Shown: positions 1 through 7,054 of the stretch, in pieces
Layout of the letters: each line of letters opens with the position of its first letter
How positions within the stretch are numbered: position 1 is the first letter of the stretch
Assembly (NCBI RefSeq): GCF_040605635.1
Contig: NZ_JBEXDG010000023.1
Span: forward strand, 82,335-146,334
Direction of reading: 5' to 3'
DNA length: 64,000 nucleotides
Source: Dactylosporangium sp040605635
GTDB lineage: Bacteria; Actinomycetota; Actinomycetes; Mycobacteriales; Micromonosporaceae
Position numbers and translations under genes: made by a program
The notes under the pieces: model-generated
Told to the model about the DNA's origin: nothing
What the model saw: the letters and a program-made list of their open reading frames with translations, nothing else
The model's database searches: none

Positions 1-517
1 CACCGACGGCGTCGTTGTGGTGGTGCAGCTCGAAATACGGCTCGGCGTTCTCCGTCTCGACGGCGTGCCAGCCGAAGACCTCGCTGTAGAAGGCGTTGGT
101 CCGCGCCAGGTCGTGGGACGCCAGCTCGTACCAGCAGATCGCACCCGGCTCGAAGGACACCTGCGCCCCGCCGAACCTGCTGCGCTGCCAGGTCCCGAAC
201 ACCGCCCCACCGGCGTCGGCGAACACGGCCATGGTGCCCAGGTCGCGCACGGTGGTCGGGGGCACCTTCACCGACCCGCCGGCCCGCTGGACCGCCTCCG
301 CAGCGCCGGCCGGGTCGTCGGTGGAGATCGAGATCAGCCATGCGGGCCGGCCGGCGGTGCGCAGGCCGGCCACCGCGCGGCCGTTGTGCGTGAAATGCCC
401 GTCGTCATTGAACTGCCAGCCGAAGAGGCCGCCGTAGAACGCCCGCGCGGCAACCGGATCGGGACTGCCGACCTCGGCCCAGCACGGCGTGCCCGGTGCG
501 TAACCCCGTACTCGCAT
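1..517 (-). CDS. VOC (glyoxalase-fold) protein, 3' end cut by window
   Basis: The reading frame is open from ATG 517 to the window edge (172 codons), so the C-terminus is missing. The start has a GGAGG-type site just upstream. The protein begins MRVRGYAPGTPCW and contains AFYGGLFGW near residue 32, then a second half with CWYEL and AFYSEVFGW. This is the two-module VOC layout seen in actinobacterial Cfp30B/27-kDa-antigen-like proteins. It is a clear paralogue of the gene at 26046-26816. VOC folds bind a metal and serve dioxygenases, glyoxalases and resistance proteins. No substrate can be assigned, and metal ligands were not mapped. Confidence 0.85.
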   Translation of the reverse strand, partial: MRVRGYAPGTPCWAEVGSPDPVAARAFYGGLFGWQFNDDGHFTHNGRAVAGLRTAGRPAWLISISTDDPAGAAEAVQRAGGSVKVPPTTVRDLGTMAVFADAGGAVFGTWQRSRFGGAQVSFEPGAICWYELASHDLARTNAFYSEVFGWHAVETENAEPYFELHHHNDAVG

Positions 518-571
518 TCCGCGTCCTCCCGGTTGTCAGACTGTTTCGAGATAGTGACATCCGGGACGTGA

Positions 572-2506
572 TCACGACACCCCATCCAACGGTGCAGGAA
601 GCGGACGTTCGTGCAGAACGTCCAACCGCGAGACGGCCCGCGTCAGGACCACGAACAAGCGGTTGAGCCCGCGCGGCTCGGCCTCGACGATGTCGGCCGG
701 CTCGACGACGATCACATGGTCGTACTCGAGACCCTTGGCCAGGCTCGCGGGCAGCACGGTGACCCGCTCGGGCTCGATCTCCCTGAGCTGGGCGGTGATC
801 GCCGGGATCGTCGCGTCCGCCGCGATCACGCCGATCGACCCCTCGAACGCCAGCGCCCGGCGCACCGCCTCCCGCAGCGGCGTGGCGCCGATCGTCAGCG
901 CCCCGTCGGTCCGCAGCGACCGCGCCTCCGGCACGTCGACCCCCAGTGCCGGCAGCAGCCGGTTGGCCAGCGCGACCACGGCGGCCGGCACGCGGAACCC
1001 CGTCGTCAGCGGCACCACCCGCGCGCCGGGCTTGCCGAGGTGCCCCAGCAGCGTCCGCCACTCCAGCGCCGCCCACGGCGCCGTGCCCTGCGCCAGGTCG
1101 CCGAGCAGCGTGATCGACCCGTGCTCCGACCGCCGGGCGATCACCCGCGCCTGCATCGGCGACAGGTCCTGCGCCTCGTCCAGCACCACGTGGCCGAACG
1201 ACGGGACCCGGTCGATCAGTCCCGCGGCCTCGTCCACCAGTACCGCATCCGCGGCGGTCCAACGGGCCGACTTCGCCGTCTTCGGCGGCTTGGACCAGGT
1301 GATCGCCGCCCGCTCGGCCTCGGTGAGCAACTCGTCGGCCGGGTCGCTGAGCACCTCGAACACCAGCTGCTCAGGCGTGACCGCGGGCCACGCGTGATCC
1401 AGCACCTCGAGCACCGGCTGCGCCCTGCCCATCCGGCGCTGCCAGCCCTCGCTCGGCGAGTCGCCGCGCCGCGCCTCCGACTGCCGCATCAGCAGCGACA
1501 CGATCCTCGCCCGCACACGCTCGCGGCCGATCCCGTACGGCGGCGCCTCCCGCCGCACGTCGTCGACCACCCGCCGCAGGGCGTCGGTGGACACCCGCCA
1601 CCGGTATGACCCGTCGGAAACGGTCAGCGGCTCCTCGGGCTTCCGGATCTTGCCGTTGAGCCGCTTCGCGAGCACCGCGGCCATCCGGGGGTCGTGCTTG
1701 ACCTCGGCGGCGGCTTCCTCGTCGACGGCTTTCACGGGTGTACCGAGCAGCCCGTCGATCGTCGACTGTCGCACCTCGATCTCGCCGAGGGCGGGCAGCA
1801 CGCTGGCGATGTAGCTCAGGAACGCGCTGTTCGGCCCCACGATCAGCACCCCGGACCGCTTGAGCTGCTCGCGGTGCAGATACAGCAGGTACGCCGCCCG
1901 GTGCAGCCCCACGGCCGTCTTCCCGGTGCCGGGCGCCCCCTGGACGCAGATCGACTCGTCCAGCTCGGCGCGGACCAGTTCGTCCTGCTCGGGCTGGATG
2001 GTGGCGACGATGTCCCGCATCGGCCCGACGCGGGGTCGCTCGATCTCCTCCAGCAGGATCCGGCTGGTGCCGAGCTCCTCGCCGGCGCGCAGGTGCTCGT
2101 CCTCGAAGCTGGTCAGTTCGCCTTTGACGAACCCGAACCGACGTCTGGCTCTGACGTCCTGTGGGTCTTTGACGCTGGCCTGGTAGAACTTCCGGGAGAT
2201 CGGTGCCCGCCAGTCGAGCACCATCGGCTCCCCGGCCACGTCGGTGACGTGCCGCCGCCCGACGTGGAACTTCTCCTCGTCGATGTCCAGCTTGCCGAAG
2301 AACAGAGGAGTGTCGGGGCTGTCCGCCAGTTCGGCGATCCGCCGGGCCAGGTGCCGGCCGAGCGTCTCCGCCGCGAACGGGTCCCCGGCCACCTGATCCC
2401 CGGTGGCGAACAGATCCTCGGCGTGCTCCCTCATCCGGCGCAGCGCCTTGCGTGAGGCTTCCAGGTGCGCTCGCTCTGCGGCGAGCTCGTCTTCCAGTGC
2501 GGGCAC
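572..2506 (-). CDS. helR: HelR/HelD-type RNA polymerase recycling ATPase
   Basis: The 644-residue protein has a charged N-terminal helical region, Walker A GAPGTGKT near residue 195, motif II LDEAQD, a GDLAQGT motif III, and a C-terminal VVLTRAVSRL motif VI. This is the UvrD-like superfamily 1 layout of HelD/HelR. Family members push two arms into RNA polymerase, strip stalled complexes and, in some actinobacteria, displace rifamycins. A TTG start 18 codons upstream is possible. I prefer GTG 2506 because AAGGA lies 7 nt before it and the truncated copy at 6757 starts at the equivalent GTG. At 644 aa it is somewhat short for HelD (about 770 in Bacillus). Rifamycin resistance is inference. Confidence 0.88.
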   Translation of the reverse strand: MPALEDELAAERAHLEASRKALRRMREHAEDLFATGDQVAGDPFAAETLGRHLARRIAELADSPDTPLFFGKLDIDEEKFHVGRRHVTDVAGEPMVLDWRAPISRKFYQASVKDPQDVRARRRFGFVKGELTSFEDEHLRAGEELGTSRILLEEIERPRVGPMRDIVATIQPEQDELVRAELDESICVQGAPGTGKTAVGLHRAAYLLYLHREQLKRSGVLIVGPNSAFLSYIASVLPALGEIEVRQSTIDGLLGTPVKAVDEEAAAEVKHDPRMAAVLAKRLNGKIRKPEEPLTVSDGSYRWRVSTDALRRVVDDVRREAPPYGIGRERVRARIVSLLMRQSEARRGDSPSEGWQRRMGRAQPVLEVLDHAWPAVTPEQLVFEVLSDPADELLTEAERAAITWSKPPKTAKSARWTAADAVLVDEAAGLIDRVPSFGHVVLDEAQDLSPMQARVIARRSEHGSITLLGDLAQGTAPWAALEWRTLLGHLGKPGARVVPLTTGFRVPAAVVALANRLLPALGVDVPEARSLRTDGALTIGATPLREAVRRALAFEGSIGVIAADATIPAITAQLREIEPERVTVLPASLAKGLEYDHVIVVEPADIVEAEPRGLNRLFVVLTRAVSRLDVLHERPLPAPLDGVS

Positions 2507-2680
2507 GTTGATTTCCTTCAGGGGAATCTCAGCTGCTGCTCGCTCGCGTATCCAGGGCAACCCGGCGCGTCGGGACGTCCGCTGCGGTGCCTACCTCACC
2601 GCGGCCGTCAAGCGGTGCTCTAGCGTACGCGTGATTCGGGTGCCGTCCCACCGAATTACGGCCGTGCCTCCCGGAGGGTC
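2507..2680 (-). promoter_or_regulatory. helR leader/promoter, copy A
   Basis: This untranslated stretch is repeated almost base for base upstream of the truncated copies at 5228-5392 and 6758-6920. Shared elements in helR sense are a TACGCT -10-like hexamer at about 2630-2635, a TTGACGG block, the 19-bp inverted repeat GCGGTGAGGTAGGCACCGC at 2584-2602, and the AAGGA ribosome site. The inverted repeat could be an operator or a short RNA hairpin. It is not the rifamycin-associated element sequence as I remember it, though the length is similar. Some of this stretch could instead be coding if the upstream TTG at 2560 is used. Confidence 0.5.
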
Positions 2681-2702
2681 GGCCGTGATTCGCACCGGCT
2701 TG

Positions 2703-4013
2703 TCACCGGTCTTGCTTGAGCGCCCTACGGCACCAAAGTGCGCGAGCCCTGACGCGCTCCACCAAACGGGCCGACAGCTTGCTCTCGAGCGCTAGGACCG
2801 TTCCGTCTTGCGCGGCCTGTTCAAAGCAGCCCGGTGTACGTGCGGCAAGCGTGTCGATCCTTGTGATGGTCTCTTCGGGATCGAGCCGATTCGTTTCCGC
2901 GAATCGACGCCAATGCCGGTCGCTGATGCCCTCGATCCGGTACTCGCCACCGATACGCATGGCCATCTGCAGTTTTGGCAGGTACATGTCGTTATATGCG
3001 AGAGCGCTCGCAACGTCATACAGCGGAGCCAGACGGACCTGCCCTCCCGAGAGTAGAAGCGAGTAGTTCTTCGCGTGGGCATCAGTACCGGCGATGATCC
3101 AGTTGAAAGCCAGTGCGTCAACGAATCGGGCGATGTGTGCGTCCGCGACGCGCTTCGGATGAACCTCGCGTCGGAGCAGGTCGATGATGTGTTCGGGCGA
3201 CGGCCCGCCATCGCTCTGGTACTTGTTGGCCGGCGATACTCCCAGCGCCTGACACAGGTCTTCCTGATGCAGGCGCTGGACCAGTCCTGTCTCGGACTGA
3301 TACCGGCGGTCATACCGTTCTACCTCGATCGCTCGCTCATCTTCGAACGTCACCACCGAAGAACGTGCAACGAGGAGGCCGGCCAGGCCCGCCGCCGACA
3401 AGCAAAGGTGCTCATTGAGATCGTGCTCGTCCAGCCCCGCCACTGCCGGCTTCAGGATGTGCGTCGTGGGCGTCGAGCCCCAGGGCTCGCCCCAGCGTCG
3501 GGCGACCGGATCGAAATACAAGGCAGTCTTGGCCTGTGCCCCGGCAAGGCTGAACTGACCGCTGTTGTGAACATGCCAGGAAGTTGGGTCGGCACGCAGG
3601 ACGCGTAGCCGCTCGGCTAGGTGCGCCTCGTCCAGCCATTGCACCCCACCCTCGCCATTGACGATCGACTCAACCCGGCCGGGCTCGACAAATTGGGCAC
3701 CGCTCGCGCAGTCCTCGCCGACGTGCTGTAAGAGCGCGAACGGGTTACCCGCCGATATCTGGTAGTCACGTGCCCAGCGTTCGAGCACTCGCTCGTTGTC
3801 GGGCAACAACCCCCAAAGCACGGGACGGACAACCGGATCCTCATGTATTCGGCGAGCGAGCGGCATCGACAGTGATAACGGAGTAGCGTTCCGTGCAAAG
3901 CGCCAGTCTTCGTCGTACTCCAGCGCGAGACGCCCGTTGTCGGCTTGGGTCAGCACGCCGACTCGTCTGCCCGCCATGAGGACAATCAGGCTTTTGCCGA
4001 CGGTCTCAGGCAT
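2703..4013 (-). CDS. hipA: HipA-family serine/threonine kinase toxin
   Basis: The 436-residue protein is full length for HipA. It shows the N-terminal HipA_N region (residues 1-110), the FSLAGAQAK nucleotide-loop segment at 154-162, the catalytic GTDAHAKN segment with D311 and N316, and the metal-binding LYDVAS with D333. HipA kinases phosphorylate a translation factor (GltX in E. coli) and induce dormancy. All catalytic residues I can check are present, so the toxin looks active. It overlaps the upstream hipB by 8 bp, the usual antitoxin-first order. Its third-position GC is lower than that of the housekeeping genes in this window, which fits horizontal transfer. Confidence 0.93.
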   Translation of the reverse strand: MPETVGKSLIVLMAGRRVGVLTQADNGRLALEYDEDWRFARNATPLSLSMPLARRIHEDPVVRPVLWGLLPDNERVLERWARDYQISAGNPFALLQHVGEDCASGAQFVEPGRVESIVNGEGGVQWLDEAHLAERLRVLRADPTSWHVHNSGQFSLAGAQAKTALYFDPVARRWGEPWGSTPTTHILKPAVAGLDEHDLNEHLCLSAAGLAGLLVARSSVVTFEDERAIEVERYDRRYQSETGLVQRLHQEDLCQALGVSPANKYQSDGGPSPEHIIDLLRREVHPKRVADAHIARFVDALAFNWIIAGTDAHAKNYSLLLSGGQVRLAPLYDVASALAYNDMYLPKLQMAMRIGGEYRIEGISDRHWRRFAETNRLDPEETITRIDTLAARTPGCFEQAAQDGTVLALESKLSARLVERVRARALWCRRALKQDR

Positions 4014-4278
4014 GATCGCCCCCGAGGTCGTCGAGCAGTGTGTCGAGATCGATGTCGCCCGCGTCCGGTCCGATGGGCGATGCGTCCAACCCGATGCTCA
4101 GCGCATGAAGCGTTCGCAGCACCAATCCGAATTCGGCGGTTGCCTTGCCCGCCTCAAGGTCCGAAAGCCAACGACGACTGACGCCGGCCTCCGCGGCGAG
4201 CTCAGCCTGCGTTCGGCCACTATCCTGCCTGCTTTGCCGAACGAAAAAGCCAAGGTCTCGTGCGCTGGCGATCCTCAT
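4006..4278 (-). CDS. hipB: HipB-like XRE antitoxin
   Basis: The 90-residue protein carries an XRE helix-turn-helix at about residues 22-50 (RTQAELAAEAGVSRRWLSDL). Its acidic C-terminal tail (DAGDIDLDTLLDDLGGD) is likely to contact HipA or be the proteolysis tag. ATG 4278 is chosen because GAGG precedes it and upstream sequence is operator-like. The gene overlaps hipA by 8 bp. HipB neutralises HipA and represses its own promoter, which fits the three palindromes immediately upstream. Confidence 0.9.
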   Translation of the reverse strand: MRIASARDLGFFVRQSRQDSGRTQAELAAEAGVSRRWLSDLEAGKATAEFGLVLRTLHALSIGLDASPIGPDAGDIDLDTLLDDLGGDHA

Positions 4279-4294
4279 CCCTACCTCATCACAT

Positions 4295-4367
4295 GTGCAC
4301 GTACGTGCCCACCCTACTCTAATGTGCGCGTACGTGCACCGTGACGCGGCTGTGCATGAACGCGCAC
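4295..4367. promoter_or_regulatory. Triple palindromic operator of hipBA
   Basis: Three 16-bp sites with the pattern GTGC-N8-GCAC lie at 4295-4310 (right arm imperfect), 4324-4339 and 4352-4367. Their centres are 29 and 28 bp apart, so they are not exact whole helical turns but are evenly spaced. They sit 17-90 bp upstream of the hipB start. E. coli HipB binds palindromes of similar architecture (TATCC-N8-GGATA), so cooperative HipB binding is the likely role. Confidence 0.7.
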
Positions 4368-4462
4368 ACGCCGCCAATCCAGCGCAGTCGGCTCCTTGCC
4401 GTTGACGTTGTATGAACAGGTTGTAGATGAGCTGACCAAACTGATGGACCGGCTCCGCCGGG

Positions 4463-4594
4463 ATGGTCACACGGATCGATCCCGAGTCGCTCTTCGCCCT
4501 TGCGGCGGCGTGCCCGGTAGCCGGACAGGACAAGCGGTTCGCCGCCTACCCGGCAGACTTCCGCAACCGGCACCGCTGCCGGCTTCCGGACTGA
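4463..4594 (+). CDS. Small unassigned ORF or gene remnant
   Basis: A 43-codon frame beginning MVTRIDPESLFALAAAC ends in TGA four bases before the 24-bp junction block of truncated helR copy B. Another frame just upstream (about 4402-4465) also looks coding, with a VVDELTKLMDRLRRDG stretch, and overlaps its start. The two may be remnants of small genes, or one gene with a frameshift. I recognise no family. The rest of 4368-4600 holds no other gene I can support. Confidence 0.3.
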   Translation: MVTRIDPESLFALAAACPVAGQDKRFAAYPADFRNRHRCRLPD

Positions 4595-4603
4595 AAAAGT
4601 GTG

Positions 4604-5227
4604 TCAGTTTCGGGGGTTGGGGTTCCCGGTGCCGGGCGCCCCCTGGACGCAGATCGACTCGTCCAGCTCGGCGCGGACCAGTTCGTCCTGCTCGGGCTGG
4701 ATGGTGGCGACGATGTCCCGCATCGGCCCGACGCGCGGCCGTTCGATCTCCTCGAGCAGGATCCGGCTGGTGCCGAGCTCCTCCCCGGCCTGCAGGTGCT
4801 CGTCCTCGAAGCTGGTCAGCTCGCCCCTGACGAAGCCGAACCGGCGCCGGGTGCTGACGTCCTGGGGGTCCTTGACGCTCGCCTGGTAGAACTTCCGGCT
4901 CATCGGCGCCCGCCAGTCGAGCACCATCGGCTCCCCGGCCACGTCGGTGACGTGCCGCCGCCCGACGTGGAACCTGCCGCCCTCGTCAGCTTCTACGGCC
5001 TCGATGTCCAGCTTGCCGAAGAACAGTGGGGTATCGGGACTGTCGGCGAGCTCGGCGATCCGCCGGGCCAGGTGCCGGCCGAGCGTCTCGGCGGCGAACG
5101 GGTCCCCGGCGACCTGATCGCCGGTGGAGAAGGGGTCCTCGGCATGCTCCCGCATCCTGCGCAGGGCCTTGCGTGAGGCTTCCAGGTGCGCTCGCTCTGC
5201 GGCGAGCTCGTCTTCCAGTGCGGGCAC
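4604..5227 (-). pseudogene. Truncated helR copy B (N-terminal part only)
   Basis: An open 207-codon frame from GTG 5227 matches the first ~200 residues of the full HelR at 572-2506 at roughly 95% by eye, with one 6-residue insertion (EAVEADEGG region). It stops inside Walker A: GAPGTG is followed not by the lysine but by NPNPRN and TGA. The truncation lies at 4623, and the next 24 bp (4599-4622) are shared with copies C and D and absent from the full gene. The frame has no internal stop, has its own ribosome site, and its differences from the full gene are largely synonymous, so a truncated protein may be made. Without the lysine and helicase motifs it cannot be an ATPase. Confidence 0.85.
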
Positions 5228-5392
5228 GTTGATTTCCTTCAGGGGAATCTCAGCTGCTGCTCGCTCGCGTATCCAGGGCAACCCGGCGCGTCGGGACGTC
5301 CGCTGCGGTGCCTACCTCACCGCGGCCGTCAAGCGGTGCTCCAGCCTACGCGCCATGCCGCACCCACTCCACCGAATTACGGCCCTTGCAGA
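5228..5392 (-). promoter_or_regulatory. helR leader, copy B
   Basis: This is nearly identical to the leader of the full helR for about 120 bp from the start codon. It includes the 19-bp inverted repeat (5305-5323 on the plus strand), the TTGACGG block and a TAGGCT -10-like hexamer. Similarity fades after the CCGAATTACGGCC segment at about 5392. It therefore carries whatever promoter or control signal helR has. Confidence 0.5.
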
Positions 5393-5405
5393 GTAGGCGT
5401 CCCGT

Positions 5406-5423
5406 GTTAAGAATATTGTTAAC
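5406..5423. promoter_or_regulatory. higBA operator/promoter palindrome
   Basis: GTTAAGAATATTGTTAAC is an 18-bp near-perfect palindrome with one mismatched pair, AT-rich in a GC-rich setting. It lies 16 bp upstream of the higB GTG start. Type II antitoxins usually repress through such sites, so HigA is the likely ligand. The GGGAGG ribosome site follows at about 5427. Confidence 0.6.
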
Positions 5424-5439
5424 TACGGGAGGTGGGCCG

Positions 5440-5823
5440 GTGGAGTGGGAGATCCTGATGACCACGCAGGTGGAGGAGTTCCTCGACAAACTCCACGCGG
5501 TCGACCGCGAGACGCACCGTCTGGTGAACCAGGCGATCCTCGTCTTGGAGCAAAGCGGTCCTGCGGAAGGTAGGCCGCTCGTCGACACGATAACGGCCTC
5601 GAAGATCACCAACATGAAGGAACTCCGTCCACCGTCCGGCGGTCGAAGTGAGGTCAGGATCCTCTTCGTCTTCGACCCGTGGCGGTCGGCAATCTTGCTG
5701 ATCGCCGGAGACAAGTCCGGACAGTGGAGTCGTTGGTATCGCGAGGCAATACCTGAGGCGGAGCAGTTCTACGCCTCATACTTGAAGGAGCGAGAAGGGG
5801 AGATCGGCGATGGGCAGCGTTAA
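5440..5823 (+). CDS. higB: HigB/RelE-type (phage Gp49-like) mRNA interferase toxin
   Basis: The protein has 127 residues from GTG 5440, which has GGGAGG 7 nt upstream. The start gives the family-typical opening with WEIL. Internal motifs MKELRPPSGGRSEVRILFVFDPWRSA and AGDKSGQWSRWY match the Gp49-like HigB family, ribosome-dependent RNases of the RelE superfamily. The toxin precedes its antitoxin and overlaps it by 14 bp, the HigBA order. The frame is intact, with conserved basic residues (R and K of the ELR, RSEVR and GDK segments). Confidence 0.88.
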   Translation: MEWEILMTTQVEEFLDKLHAVDRETHRLVNQAILVLEQSGPAEGRPLVDTITASKITNMKELRPPSGGRSEVRILFVFDPWRSAILLIAGDKSGQWSRWYREAIPEAEQFYASYLKEREGEIGDGQR

Positions 5824-6130
5824 GCGTTGGCGGGACACGGATCACCTGGAGCGTGCGGTCGACACCGCCGGTGGTCAGGTGGCATTCGACGCGGCGGTGG
5901 GTGCCATGCTGGACGAGGCACGCGGTTGGCGGCTGGCCGAGCTGCGGAAGCGGCGTGAGATGACCCAGGAGCAGGTCGCGGTCCGGATGGGTGTGTCGGT
6001 GGCGCGGGTGTCGCAGATCGAGGCGGGCAGTGTCTCCACCCAGGATGTGCTGGGCCGTTACATCGCAGCGCTCGGCGGCACTCTCAAACTGATCGCCGAC
6101 TTCGGCGACGAACAGCTCAAGGTGGCCTGA
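5810..6130 (+). CDS. higA: HigA-type XRE antitoxin
   Basis: The 106-residue protein carries an XRE helix-turn-helix at about residues 47-75 (MTQEQVAVRMGVSVARVSQIE) and the C-terminal segment TLKLIADFGDEQLKVA. It overlaps higB by 14 bp, which indicates translational coupling. It should bind and neutralise HigB and repress the promoter at 5406-5423. The final 14 codons recur as an orphan fragment at 11812-11856, after truncated helR copy D. Confidence 0.9.
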   Translation: MGSVKRWRDTDHLERAVDTAGGQVAFDAAVGAMLDEARGWRLAELRKRREMTQEQVAVRMGVSVARVSQIEAGSVSTQDVLGRYIAALGGTLKLIADFGDEQLKVA

Positions 6131-6151
6131 CTCCTGCGGACCGGCAGTGTG

Positions 6152-6757
6152 TCAGATTCCGGGGTTGGGGTTCCCGGTGCCGGGCGCCCCTTGGACGCAG
6201 ATGGACTCGTCGAGCTCGGCCCGGACCAGCTCGTCCTGCTCCGGCTGGATCGTCGCGACGATGTCCCGCATCGGCCCGACGCGGGGTCGCTCGATCTCCT
6301 CCAGCAGGATCCGGCTGGTGCCGAGCTCCTCGCCGGCGCGCAGGTGCTCGTCCTCGAAGCTGGTCAGCGCCCCCTTGACGAACCCGAACCGCCGCCGGGT
6401 CGTGACGCTCTGCGGGTCCTTGACGCTGGCCTGATAGAACTTCCGCGAGATCGGCGCCCGCCAGTCCAGCACCATCGGCTCCCCGGCCACGTCGGTGACG
6501 TGCCGCCGCCCGACGTGAAACTTCTCCTCTTCGATTTCCAGCTTGCCGAAGAACAACGGCGTGTCGGGACTGTCGGCCAACTCGGCGATCCGCCGCGCCA
6601 GATGCCGCCCCAGTGTCTCCGCCGCGAAGGGATCCCCGGCCACCTGATCCCCGGTGGAGAAGAGGTCCTCAGCATGCTCCCGCATGCGTTTGAGCGCCTG
6701 TCGCGACGCCGTGAGATGCGCTCGCTCTGCGGCGAGCTCCTGATCGAGTGCGGGCAC
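6152..6757 (-). pseudogene. Truncated helR copy C (N-terminal part only)
   Basis: An open 201-codon frame from GTG 6757 (ribosome site GGAAA upstream) again covers only the N-terminal region of HelR up to GAPGTG and then reads NPNPGI and TGA. The break is at 6171 and the 24-bp junction block at 6147-6170. Substitutions against the full protein are few (about 13, for example DQ for ED near the start and TT for RA near residue 118), while many third positions differ. It lies 21 bp downstream of higA on the opposite strand. Confidence 0.85.
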
Positions 6758-6920
6758 GGTGATTTCCTTCAGGGGAATCTCAGCTGCTGCTCGCTCACGT
6801 ATCCGGGATCACCCCGGCGCGTAGGGACGTCCGCTGCGGTGCCTACCTCACCGCGGCCGTCAAGCGGTCATTCACATTACGCGCGGTGCGTCCACCACTC
6901 CACCGAATATCGCAGTTGCC
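6758..6920 (-). promoter_or_regulatory. helR leader, copy C
   Basis: This is the third copy of the helR leader, slightly more diverged than copy B. It keeps the 19-bp inverted repeat (6836-6854), TTGACGG and a TAATGT -10-like hexamer at the same relative place as TACGCT and TAGGCT in the other copies. Keeping a TANNNT hexamer while the bases between change supports a real promoter. Downstream (6921-7054) I see nothing recognisable. Confidence 0.45.
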
Positions 6921-7054
6921 GAGGGACCGGAGGTGCCTGATGCAGGATTCTTCGTCCAGAGGTTCCGGCCCGGAACGCATTGCGCCCCGGGCCGACTCCT
7001 GCGACCTTGGTTGATCTTCAGCTGTGCGCCGAGAATCTCGTGGTCACCCTCGAA

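Noticed and set aside
2507..2680. Canonical rifamycin-associated element upstream of helR
   Set aside because: The inverted repeat present does not match the element as I remember it; only length and position are similar.
4599..4622. The 24-bp junction block as a transposon terminal inverted repeat
   Set aside because: No transposase, no matching inverted end at the leader side and no target duplication visible; kept as a finding about a shared boundary only.
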